NCBI RefSeq assembly: GCF_003464595.1
Contig: NZ_QRZF01000002.1
Coordinates: 124,001 to 188,000, forward strand
DNA length: 64,000 nt
Origin: Bacteroides intestinalis
Lineage (GTDB): Bacteria; Bacteroidota; Bacteroidia; Bacteroidales; Bacteroidaceae
Direction of reading: 5' to 3'
The notes under the pieces are model-generated. The model saw nothing but the letters and a program-made list of their open reading frames with translations. It was not told where the DNA came from and searched no databases. Each line of letters opens with the position of its first letter. Positions within the stretch are counted from its first letter, which is position 1. Positions 12,549 through 20,768 of this stretch are shown here, piece after piece. The translations under genes and the position numbers were made by a program.

Positions 12549-13607
12549 ATGTATTACGTTAATCCGATTTTAAAAGATTTGGTCAGAGTATTTGACCAGA
12601 ACGAACGTAAAGACTTTTTGCGTCTTGACTTGAACGAGAATCCTGGCGGATTGTCACAAGAGTTTATAAACAAAGTTTTGTCTGATATTACACCACAGTT
12701 CGTATCTCAATATCCTGAAACTTTGCATTTCACACAAGTACTAGCAGACTTTTTGCAAACAGACGTTTCACGCCTTTGCCTTGTGAATGGTTCTGCTGAA
12801 GGTATTCGTTATATCATTCAGGCTTTCACATCCGAAAATGGAAGAATAGTTGGAGTTATTCCATCTTACTTTATGTTCCAAGTTTATTCAGAAATGTACA
12901 ATCGTAATTTCGTGAAAGTTCCCTATAACGAAGATTTAACAATGAGTATTACCAGTATTGTTAAGGAATTGACCGATGATACTCAATTACTAATTTTGCT
13001 CAATCCTAATAATCCGATGGGTAATGTTTATACTGAGGAGGAATTCAAGACTTTACTCGGGATTGCCAAGCAGAAGAACATCATTGTGCTTGTGGACGAA
13101 GCTTACCATTACTTTTATCCAAATACTTTCATCAAGTATGCTTTAGAAGATGAGCATGTATTTGTAACTCGTACATTCTCTAAATTATTTTCATTGGCAG
13201 GCTGCCGTTTGGGTTATGTTGCGGGTTGGCCAGAAGGCGTGAAACTTATTCAGAAGCTTTGTACTCCCCATAATACAAATGCATTTGCAATGAAGTTTGC
13301 AGAAGCAATCATTAAAAATCCTGATGTTTTGAATTCACTTATTTCAAACTTCAATGAAGGAAGAAAGTATCTGATTGACAGTCTTGATGTTCATGGCTAC
13401 AGACATAAGGGGGAAGCAGGTAATTTCATCTTCATTAAGACAAGTACAAATGCAGACAAGATTGTAGCAAGAATGAAAGCTGAGAAGAAAATCTTGATTA
13501 AGTCGTATCCTAATGTGGGCGATTTTGGAACTTGTCTCAGAGTCTCAATCGGTGAAAAGAAATATATGCAACAATTCTTTGAAGCATTGCTTGAACTAGA
13601 CAAATAG
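12549..13607 (+). CDS. HisC-like PLP-dependent aminotransferase of the capsule locus
   Basis: A 352-residue fold-type I aminotransferase close to histidinol-phosphate aminotransferase. It shows LRLDLNENPGG at the N-terminus, NPNNPMG, VDEAYHYF (PLP-binding Asp/Tyr) and TRTFSKLFSLAGCRLGY with K212 as the predicted Schiff-base lysine. Its place at the head of a capsule operon, 2 bp before a cytidylyltransferase gene, argues against a role in histidine synthesis. HisC-like enzymes in capsule loci can aminate phosphorylated three-carbon ketones; Campylobacter jejuni Cj1437, making serinol phosphate from dihydroxyacetone phosphate, is the precedent I have in mind. A phosphorylated amino-alcohol product for CDP activation is therefore my inference; the actual substrate is unknown. 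Confidence 0.85.
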   Translation: MYYVNPILKDLVRVFDQNERKDFLRLDLNENPGGLSQEFINKVLSDITPQFVSQYPETLHFTQVLADFLQTDVSRLCLVNGSAEGIRYIIQAFTSENGRIVGVIPSYFMFQVYSEMYNRNFVKVPYNEDLTMSITSIVKELTDDTQLLILLNPNNPMGNVYTEEEFKTLLGIAKQKNIIVLVDEAYHYFYPNTFIKYALEDEHVFVTRTFSKLFSLAGCRLGYVAGWPEGVKLIQKLCTPHNTNAFAMKFAEAIIKNPDVLNSLISNFNEGRKYLIDSLDVHGYRHKGEAGNFIFIKTSTNADKIVARMKAEKKILIKSYPNVGDFGTCLRVSIGEKKYMQQFFEALLELDK

Positions 13608-13609
13608 AG

Positions 13610-14947
13610 ATGGTTAAAGTTATAACATACGGGACATACGACCTTTTACACTTCGGACATATTCGTTTGCTTGAACGCGCGAAAGCCTTGGGTGATTATC
13701 TGATTGTTGGTGTAACAGCCGATGACTTTGATATTACCCGCGGAAAGATAAATGTACAGCAGTCACTTATGGAGCGTGTAGAAGCTGTACGAGCAATAGG
13801 GATTGCAGATGAAATTATTGTCGAGGAATACGAAGGACAGAAGATTGATGATATACAGAAGTATGGAATTGATATCTTCACCGTAGGTTCAGACTGGACA
13901 GGTACTTTTGATTATCTTAATGAATACTGCAAAGTTGTCTATCTTGACCGTACGCAAGGCGTTTCCAGTAGCGAGTTACGTTCACAAAATCGTGAAATTG
14001 TAATTGGTGTCGTAGGTGAGTCTGTTGTCGTGCGAAAATTTATTACAGAGAGCAACTATGTTAATGGCGTCAGAATATCAGGGATTTACACAAAGAATAA
14101 TGAAATTTTGACTGAATGTTTGAATGATATTTCGTTATTTGAAGCTTATGAAGTTCTCGTAAACCATAGCGATGCGCTGTATATAGCTTCGCACCCTACG
14201 TATCATTACGAACAAATAAAATATGCTCTCGAAAGAGGTAAGCATGTTATATACGAATCTCCTATTACTCTAAAAGTTGATCAAGCCAAGGAGTTGATTG
14301 TACTTGCGGAGAAAAAAAACTGCGTTTTATATGCAGGTATAAAAACGGCATATGCAACAGCATATGCCAGAATGATATTGCTTGCAAAAACCGGTAAAAT
14401 AGGTGATATTGTTTCCGTTGATTCTGTCTGTACTAGTTTGCGAGAAGTGGATTATACCGATGAAGATACAATGAAACAAGTGTGGAATAGTATGGCTACT
14501 TGGGCCCCTATAGCATTATTACCTGTATTCCAGCTGTTGGGAACTGCTTATAGGAGAAAGCATATTTATTCACGTGTGGCAAAAGAAGTATGTGGTTATG
14601 ACGAGTTTTCAAAGGTTGAATTTGTATTTCCCCATGCGGTAGCTTCTATAAAAGTTGGTAAGGGGGCTAAGTCTGAAGGGGCACTTGTTGTCTCAGGAAC
14701 CGAAGGTTATATTTATGTTCCAGCTCCTTGGTGGAAGACTGAATACTTTGAAATTCGATACGAGGATGTTACAAAGAATAAACGTTTTTTCTATCAACTG
14801 GAAGGAGAGGGTATAAGATACGAATTAGCTTCATTTGTGAAGTCCATCACAAAGCATACTATTAATTATATTAGTCGCGATCAATCGTTGGCTATCACTA
14901 AAATCATGGAAGATTTCTTTTCAAAGAAAGATTTTACGGAAATATAA
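13610..14947 (+). CDS. Cytidylyltransferase (TagD-like) fused to Gfo/Idh/MocA-type oxidoreductase
   Basis: A 445-residue fusion. Residues 1-128 are a glycerol-3-phosphate cytidylyltransferase-like domain with YGTYDLLHFGH (HxGH at H14-H17) and RTQGVSSSELR from R114 (the RTxGISTT motif). Residues about 129-445 resemble a Gfo/Idh/MocA oxidoreductase: a degenerate Rossmann start (VIGVVGES), the HPTYHYEQIKYALERGKHV segment, and ESP at 216-218 where the family has EKP. The catalytic lysine is therefore replaced by S217. The first domain would join CTP and a phosphorylated polyol or amino-polyol to give a CDP-linked donor. The second domain may reduce a related carbonyl compound or may be non-catalytic. 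It sits 2 bp after the aminotransferase and upstream of a TagF-like transferase that could use the donor. Confidence 0.85.
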   Translation: MVKVITYGTYDLLHFGHIRLLERAKALGDYLIVGVTADDFDITRGKINVQQSLMERVEAVRAIGIADEIIVEEYEGQKIDDIQKYGIDIFTVGSDWTGTFDYLNEYCKVVYLDRTQGVSSSELRSQNREIVIGVVGESVVVRKFITESNYVNGVRISGIYTKNNEILTECLNDISLFEAYEVLVNHSDALYIASHPTYHYEQIKYALERGKHVIYESPITLKVDQAKELIVLAEKKNCVLYAGIKTAYATAYARMILLAKTGKIGDIVSVDSVCTSLREVDYTDEDTMKQVWNSMATWAPIALLPVFQLLGTAYRRKHIYSRVAKEVCGYDEFSKVEFVFPHAVASIKVGKGAKSEGALVVSGTEGYIYVPAPWWKTEYFEIRYEDVTKNKRFFYQLEGEGIRYELASFVKSITKHTINYISRDQSLAITKIMEDFFSKKDFTEI

Positions 14948-14952
14948 AGTCT

Positions 14953-15747
14953 ATGGGAAATATTACCCTCTTTTCTTCAACCGCTAGTTTTAGCAATTTA
15001 CTTGACTATATAGGTCCTGATTCAATAAAAGTTCCATACCTATATTCCAATTTGATGTTATGCAGCGACATTACACCTTTCATTAAGGTTTGGGTGGATT
15101 ATTATGAGGATGAAATAATCGGAATATATCTTTTATATCATACCTGTTTACATTTCTATAGTAAAACTGCCGATTATCCAACTGATACGGTTTTATCAAT
15201 GATTGAAGAAGTAAAGCCTTCGGTCATGATATTTGAAGAGAAAATGGGACAGCGTCTAGTGGATCTCTTACCTGAAAGATATAAACTTGATCTTGGTTAT
15301 ATTGCTGGAATGCAAAATAGTCCATCTAGTTACTCAAACATTGTAGAAAATGCAAACAGAGAAGATATTGAAGAAGTGGTCAGACTGCTTCTTGTAGAAG
15401 ATATCTATCAAAAGGTTTATACCTACAATACACTTAGGCAACAGATGATTGAAAGATATGATGCGGGTTATGGCAGCGTGTTTTGTGTAAAGGAGAATAA
15501 TCGTGTTGTCGCTGCTGTTTGTGTTTCAGCGGCAAACAAAGATTTTATTTTCGAAGGTGGCCTTATTGTTCATAAAAGTCAAAGAGGGAAAGGGTTTGCA
15601 CAGTTGATGTTGAAGCATTTGTGGCAATGGGCAAAAGATGAAGGAAAGTTTTGTTTATGTTACATAGAGAGTGATAATATTACCAGCTATAAAATGCACG
15701 AAAAACTAGGAGCGGAATTCTTGTCTAAAATATATAAGTTTATATAA
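14953..15747 (+). CDS. GNAT-family acyltransferase
   Basis: 264 residues. The C-terminal half (from about residue 130) is a GCN5-related N-acetyltransferase domain. Motif A is visible as GGLIVHKSQRGKGFAQLMLKHL with the Q-R-G-K-G-F acetyl-CoA pyrophosphate loop, followed by the terminal YIESDNITSYKMHEKLGAEF pattern. The N-terminal 130 residues look like a second, degenerate GNAT-like or pseudo-GNAT half. The gene is 5 bp after the cytidylyltransferase fusion, so it is probably translationally linked to that module and may acylate the amino group made by the first aminotransferase. The acyl donor and acceptor cannot be read from sequence. Confidence 0.75.
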   Translation: MGNITLFSSTASFSNLLDYIGPDSIKVPYLYSNLMLCSDITPFIKVWVDYYEDEIIGIYLLYHTCLHFYSKTADYPTDTVLSMIEEVKPSVMIFEEKMGQRLVDLLPERYKLDLGYIAGMQNSPSSYSNIVENANREDIEEVVRLLLVEDIYQKVYTYNTLRQQMIERYDAGYGSVFCVKENNRVVAAVCVSAANKDFIFEGGLIVHKSQRGKGFAQLMLKHLWQWAKDEGKFCLCYIESDNITSYKMHEKLGAEFLSKIYKFI

Positions 15748-15782
15748 TTTACGCTAATATTACGATTAAGTGATATTTCGTC

Positions 15783-17249
15783 ATGAATGATAGTTTAAAG
15801 AAAGATACCACCAACGGAGTGGTTTGGAGTGCTATTGAACGTTTTTCAGCTCAAGGTGTCCAGTTCTTGATTGGTTTGATACTTGCGCGACTGTTAACAC
15901 CGGTTGAGTTCGGCATTATCGGTATGTTGGCAATATTCATATCTGTCTCCAATGTTTTTGTTGACAGCGGATTTTCTTCAGCGCTTATCCAGAATCAACA
16001 GAGAACAGAGACGGATTTTTCAACTGCATTCTATTTCAACCTAGGCATTGGATTGGTGTGTTATGCCATTCTGTTTTTGATATCGCCTATAGTTGCTGAT
16101 TTCTTTAATACTCCTATACTTAATCCAATTTTAAGAGTACTTGCTTTCATTGTCTTTATAAACTCACTGATTGTCGTTCAGATTGCAAAACTGACTATTA
16201 AAATAGATTTCAAGACACAAGCAAAGTCAAGTTTTATTGCAACGGTTATTTCTGGTATAGTTGGTGTTTCTTGTGCTTACATGGGGTTGTCTGTATGGGC
16301 GCTGGTGGTTCAGCAGCTGTCTTTCGCAGCTATCAATGCAATCTTACTTTGGTGGTTCTCAAAATGGATACCTAGTCGAGTGTTTTCAGTGGATTCGTTT
16401 AAGAAAATGTTCAGTTATGGCGGAAATATACTTTTATCAGGAATAGTTCATACTTTATATATGAATGTCTCTACAATTGCGATAGGGAAATATTATACAG
16501 CAAGAGCCTTAGGTTATTATACAAGAGGAAGGCAATTTCCTGACTTGATTTGTACAAATCTGACAAGTATCATACAGAGAGTAACATTTCCAATACTTTC
16601 AAAAATTCAGGATGATACAGAACGGCTGGCAAATATATATCGTAAGTATATTAAGATTACGTCTTTGGGGATTTTTTTCTTAATGGTTTTGCTTGCTTCT
16701 CTTGCTAAACCTATGATAATATTCCTTATTACGGACAAATGGTTTGATGCGATTATATTTGTGCAGATAATGTGCTATGCTCTTATGTTTGACCATTTGA
16801 ATAAAATTAATCTGAATCTCCTATATGTGAAAGGAAAGACAAACTTGGTTCTGCGATTGGAGATAATCAAGAAAATTTTGGGTTTCATAATTCTTCTTAT
16901 AAGTATTCCAATAGGGGTGCTTGCAATTTGTATAGCTAATGTTATAAATTGTCAGATTGCAATTATAGTTAATACATACTATTCAGGAAAATATATAAAT
17001 CTTGGTTATTGGAAACAGTTCAAAGATTATTTTCCATATCTTTTAATTGCACATATAGCCTGCTTCCCAGCTTGGTTACTAAGTACATTAATTGATCTTC
17101 CAATCCTTGTCTTGGTTGTCGGACCTATCATATCAACAGTTATTTATGTGATTTGCCTTGAAATGATAAAAGACAGAATATATATAGAAGACATCAAGCC
17201 AATAATAAAGAAAACTTTTTCATATGTTTCAACCAAACTTATTCATTAG
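15783..17249 (+). CDS. wzx: Wzx-type polysaccharide flippase (MOP superfamily)
   Basis: A 488-residue polytopic membrane protein with roughly 12-14 hydrophobic segments and the polysaccharide transporter (PST/RfbX) start, TTNGVVWSAIERFSAQGVQF and GLILARLLTPVEFGIIGML. It should flip undecaprenyl-diphosphate-linked repeat units across the inner membrane. It is embedded in the capsule operon and overlaps the next gene by 26 bp. Base composition is clearly AT-rich compared with the flanking core genome, as in the following ten genes. Confidence 0.93.
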   Translation: MNDSLKKDTTNGVVWSAIERFSAQGVQFLIGLILARLLTPVEFGIIGMLAIFISVSNVFVDSGFSSALIQNQQRTETDFSTAFYFNLGIGLVCYAILFLISPIVADFFNTPILNPILRVLAFIVFINSLIVVQIAKLTIKIDFKTQAKSSFIATVISGIVGVSCAYMGLSVWALVVQQLSFAAINAILLWWFSKWIPSRVFSVDSFKKMFSYGGNILLSGIVHTLYMNVSTIAIGKYYTARALGYYTRGRQFPDLICTNLTSIIQRVTFPILSKIQDDTERLANIYRKYIKITSLGIFFLMVLLASLAKPMIIFLITDKWFDAIIFVQIMCYALMFDHLNKINLNLLYVKGKTNLVLRLEIIKKILGFIILLISIPIGVLAICIANVINCQIAIIVNTYYSGKYINLGYWKQFKDYFPYLLIAHIACFPAWLLSTLIDLPILVLVVGPIISTVIYVICLEMIKDRIYIEDIKPIIKKTFSYVSTKLIH

Positions 17250-18489
17250 AGGCATTAACTTTATATATAGGCATGCTATGCTTAGACAGTATCTGAGCTA
17301 TCAAAAAAATAAAATAAAGGAAGTTCGAGCAAAAGCCAAGATAAAGGTTCTTTTTGTGGTTGGTGATGTTTCTATGTGGAAAACGGAACTTTTGTATAAA
17401 GCTATGCTGAAACATGATAGGTTTCAACCTATTTTAGGTACAGCTTTGATAACGGCAGATATACCCAATGAATCCTTAAGAAAATATAATGCCTTACTAG
17501 AATATATTACCAAAAAAGAATATGATTATATCCAGTTGTACTCGGGTAACATACAAAATGTAAAAGCTGACATAATTTTCTATCAGCAGCCATATGATAA
17601 TTTTATGGACGAGGGAGTGTCTTATAGAAAGAACCTCAATTCTCTTTTCTGTTATGCAGCTTATGGAATTTTATCTCTTGCACCTTCAAAGAAAAACAAG
17701 TGGATTTCTGATTTACTGTTACATAGATATTGTTGGCAATTGTATTTTGAGAATGAAATCACAAGCAAATTGAATAATAAATCTTATCTAAAAGGACAGA
17801 ATAGTCGAATTACAGGAATTCCATTTCAAGATGTATTAATCAGTCCGAAGTCTGAGTTTGTCAATCCATGGAAGGAGCAGGAATGTATTAAGAAAAAAAT
17901 AATCTGGGCCCCTCATCATACGATACCAGTTAGTGAAAATCCAATTCAATTTTCTACATTCTTAGATGTGTCTGATATAATGCTTCTTTTTGCCGAAAAA
18001 TATAAAGGTCAAATTCAGTTTGTTTTCAAACCACATCCTTTTCTAAAAAGAAAGTTGAACGATTTTTGGGGAGAAGAAAAAACGAATGACTATTACAATC
18101 GTTGGGCAACAATGGATAATACTCAGATAGTAGAAGGTGATTATCTCGGTCTTTTCAAATATAGTGATGCTATGATACATGACTGTGTTAGTTTTACTAT
18201 TGAATACTGTTATACTAAGAATCCGGTTATGTATCTGATTAAAGAACGAGATATAAACAGTCATAGATCGGAACTGAATAAATTTGGACAAAGAGCTTTT
18301 GATTTACACACTCACGGTTGTACAAAGGAGCAAATAAAAGCTTTCATCCAGATGGTAGCAGAAGGTAAAGATGATAAGAAGGACCAACGTGTACAATATT
18401 ATAATGACTCTCTTTTGCCTCCTTGTGGGAAATCAGCGTGTGAGAATATTATTAATGCAATTCTTGGTCAGGCAAATTTGGAACACTAA
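17224..18489 (+). CDS. TagF/TagB-like CDP-polyol phosphotransferase (PF04464-type)
   Basis: A 421-residue cytoplasmic protein resembling CDP-glycerol:poly(glycerophosphate) glycerophosphotransferases. The C-terminal GT-B-like half has the family pattern: KIIWAPHHTI (the WAPxxR/H block), FVFKPHPFLK, and YSDAMIHDCVSFTIEYCY, which corresponds to the SDxLItDYSS block of TagF. The N-terminal half is a second Rossmann-like domain (KVLFVVGDVSMWKTEL). It would transfer a polyol-phosphate or amino-polyol-phosphate from a CDP donor to the glycan, and a cytidylyltransferase gene lies four genes upstream in the same operon. It overlaps wzx by 26 bp. The family assignment is good; the donor is inferred. 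Confidence 0.8.
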   Translation: MFQPNLFIRGINFIYRHAMLRQYLSYQKNKIKEVRAKAKIKVLFVVGDVSMWKTELLYKAMLKHDRFQPILGTALITADIPNESLRKYNALLEYITKKEYDYIQLYSGNIQNVKADIIFYQQPYDNFMDEGVSYRKNLNSLFCYAAYGILSLAPSKKNKWISDLLLHRYCWQLYFENEITSKLNNKSYLKGQNSRITGIPFQDVLISPKSEFVNPWKEQECIKKKIIWAPHHTIPVSENPIQFSTFLDVSDIMLLFAEKYKGQIQFVFKPHPFLKRKLNDFWGEEKTNDYYNRWATMDNTQIVEGDYLGLFKYSDAMIHDCVSFTIEYCYTKNPVMYLIKERDINSHRSELNKFGQRAFDLHTHGCTKEQIKAFIQMVAEGKDDKKDQRVQYYNDSLLPPCGKSACENIINAILGQANLEH

Positions 18490-18504
18490 TATGGAGAGAA
18501 TAAA

Positions 18505-18549
18505 ATGCCTAAAGTTTCGAAAAAAGTACCAGTAATGAAAATAACTTGA
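18505..18549 (+). pseudogene. Possible remnant of a glycosyltransferase start
   Basis: A 14-codon frame, MPKVSKKVPVMKIT then TGA, is preceded by GGAGAGAAT. It resembles the beginning of many GT2 enzymes (MPKVSVIVPVYN). It lies in the only sizeable gap (136 bp) of this part of the operon and may mark a cassette junction where a transferase gene was deleted or replaced. Confidence 0.3.
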
Positions 18550-18625
18550 GGTAGGCTATAGTAGTATTAGAAGCATTATAGTTAAGTAATGAGTGCTATC
18601 TTGAAATTCTTAGTAGATTAAAATT

Positions 18626-19579
18626 ATGAGTTGTGATAAAGCATATAAAGTATCGATAATTATACCTGTGTATAATGTTGAGAGTTATTTAAAGAAGTGT
18701 ATTGATAGTATTCTTTTGCAAACCTATACAAATTTTGAACTAATACTAATAGATGATGGAAGTACAGATCAATCTTATGAAATATGTGATGAGTATTCTT
18801 TGAATGATAAAAGAATTAAAGTTATTCATAAGATAAATGAGGGTGTAAGCAAAGCTAGAAATTTGGGGCTTTCAATTTCAACTGGAGATTATATTTGTTT
18901 TGTAGATAGCGATGATTGGATAGATTGTGATATGCTGGAATATATAATTGTGAATGCAGATGATTTTGATATAGTACAATTTGGATTTAGAAGAGTAGGA
19001 CATGCAATAGTTGACAAAGGATTTACTCCTGAAAACATAATGAAGCTTCAGATGCAATCCTATTTGGGAAAAAATATGTTTAATTCAGTAATATGTGGAT
19101 ATGCTATTAAAAATGAGATAGTTAAAAAGTATAATATTGCTTTTCCTACATACATTAAATATGGTGAAGATCAAGCTTTTATTTTGAAAGTTTTACTATG
19201 TTGTAAAAATATATTAATACTAGATAAGCGATTTTATAATTATCTTGACCGGGATGGATCTGCTATGAATTGTTCTTACTCATTGCCAATGGCTGAAAAT
19301 CACTTATATGTCATTGAAGATGTATGTAGCTTTGCATCAATAAATAAGCGTTCATTGAGCCGTCTTCATCTTAATAAATTTGAGAATTTTATACAACGTT
19401 TTTTTTGGATATCCATACAATGCTCTCGAAGCTTTAGAGATTTTATATCAATGAAAGAAAAATATAATGAATGGCGAAAAAGAGGAGGCTCTTTTTGCTA
19501 TAAATCAACTAAAAGTCTGATATTCAATACTTACATCTTCGCTGCTTTGTATTATTTTTATGTTAAAATGAAACATTAA
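18626..19579 (+). CDS. GT2 family glycosyltransferase
   Basis: A 317-residue GT-A enzyme. The N-terminus carries the standard GT2 blocks: KVSIIIPVYNVESYLKKCIDS, LILIDDGSTDQS (nucleotide-binding Asp), NEGVSKARNLGLS and the DxD-type FVDSDDWI. A further acidic motif, YGEDQAF, is near residue 180 (probable catalytic base region). It should add one sugar to the lipid-linked repeat unit on the cytoplasmic face. The sugar specificity is unknown. It is very AT-rich and follows a 136-bp gap that may be a recombination scar. Confidence 0.92.
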   Translation: MSCDKAYKVSIIIPVYNVESYLKKCIDSILLQTYTNFELILIDDGSTDQSYEICDEYSLNDKRIKVIHKINEGVSKARNLGLSISTGDYICFVDSDDWIDCDMLEYIIVNADDFDIVQFGFRRVGHAIVDKGFTPENIMKLQMQSYLGKNMFNSVICGYAIKNEIVKKYNIAFPTYIKYGEDQAFILKVLLCCKNILILDKRFYNYLDRDGSAMNCSYSLPMAENHLYVIEDVCSFASINKRSLSRLHLNKFENFIQRFFWISIQCSRSFRDFISMKEKYNEWRKRGGSFCYKSTKSLIFNTYIFAALYYFYVKMKH

Positions 19580-19631
19580 AAGCATTCACAAAACCTTATA
19601 TCCTGTTTTCAACATCTTAGTCGACTCTGAA

Positions 19632-20768
19632 ATGCGTTTATTGTGTATATTATTCTTTTGCTTTACCATTATATTTGCTTATAAAACTAATGAGACAGCA
19701 TTTGGAATAGGTGGATATAGTTACTTCCCTATTATTTGTATAGTGTTTGGTCTGTTGAGGATACTAGAAGTTTCTTTGAAGAGACAAAAACTAAAAATAA
19801 GAAACATTCTTCCTCTGTCATTAGTATTTATAATGACAATACAGATCTTTGTATTTAATGTGCATTTTACTTCAGGAGTTGTTCTATCTTATATTATTTT
19901 TTTTATTTTATGTTGGCTTTTAGGCTCTGAAGAATCGACTTGGAACGAAATTCAATGCGTGGCTAATTCTTATGTGCTATCAGGAGTAATATTTGCTTAT
20001 TTACTATTTTCTCAAATGCGAATTGCAAGTAATTCGGATATTCGTTTTTCTGTATTTTATTCAGATGATAAATTTTATGATTTGAATTTTTTGGCGTCAT
20101 CTCTTTATTGTTCTTTTTCGATAGGAATGTTTATGATAAGTAAATATCATAGCAAAATAATAAAATGCATCTATGTGTCAGCAATATTGTTTATTGTGGC
20201 GGCGCTGTTGTTAACAGGTTCAAGAGCTGCCTTCATAGCAATTGGGATATCTTTAGTACCATATATAAATAGGAAGCAGCTGGTGTCTTTAATTATTATA
20301 GGGGGGGTATTATATATAGTTTTACCTTATCTGCTACCTGAATTATTGATACAGCGTTTTATGGGCGATAGTTATAATGACGCAAGCAATGAACATCGAT
20401 TGGAAAATTGGAAAAATGCTATTCTTGGAATTTCAATGCATCCATTGACAGGATGTGGCTTGGATTATTCAATTGAAGCATTGGAGCGGGTAATCCACAA
20501 AACTGTTAATGCTCATAACACGTATCTTTATGCGATTATGCATTTTGGAATTCTATTTTCGATTCTGTTTTTTGTGTTTATGTTTCGACCTATTATCAAA
20601 ATCATGAAATTTGGGTTAAGCAAAAAGTTGGTTTGGACTATATTGGGCTATTTGTTTACTACCACAATCATTGAAGCAACACTAAGTTTAACTTTTATTA
20701 CAAATATTGCTTTCTATTATTTACTTAGCAGGAGTGATGTTACTGCAACAAATAAACTATTCCAATGA
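19632..20768 (+). CDS. wzy: Wzy-like O-antigen/capsule polymerase
   Basis: A 378-residue polytopic membrane protein with about 10 hydrophobic helices. A periplasmic loop near residues 245-300 contains HRLENWKNAILGISMHPLTG and NAHNTYLYAIMHFG, the Wzy_C/O-antigen ligase signature (H-N-x-Y/F-L). It is predicted to polymerise the flipped repeat units. It is the only polymerase candidate in the locus. The next gene starts inside its stop codon (ATGA overlap at 20765). Confidence 0.85.
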   Translation: MRLLCILFFCFTIIFAYKTNETAFGIGGYSYFPIICIVFGLLRILEVSLKRQKLKIRNILPLSLVFIMTIQIFVFNVHFTSGVVLSYIIFFILCWLLGSEESTWNEIQCVANSYVLSGVIFAYLLFSQMRIASNSDIRFSVFYSDDKFYDLNFLASSLYCSFSIGMFMISKYHSKIIKCIYVSAILFIVAALLLTGSRAAFIAIGISLVPYINRKQLVSLIIIGGVLYIVLPYLLPELLIQRFMGDSYNDASNEHRLENWKNAILGISMHPLTGCGLDYSIEALERVIHKTVNAHNTYLYAIMHFGILFSILFFVFMFRPIIKIMKFGLSKKLVWTILGYLFTTTIIEATLSLTFITNIAFYYLLSRSDVTATNKLFQ

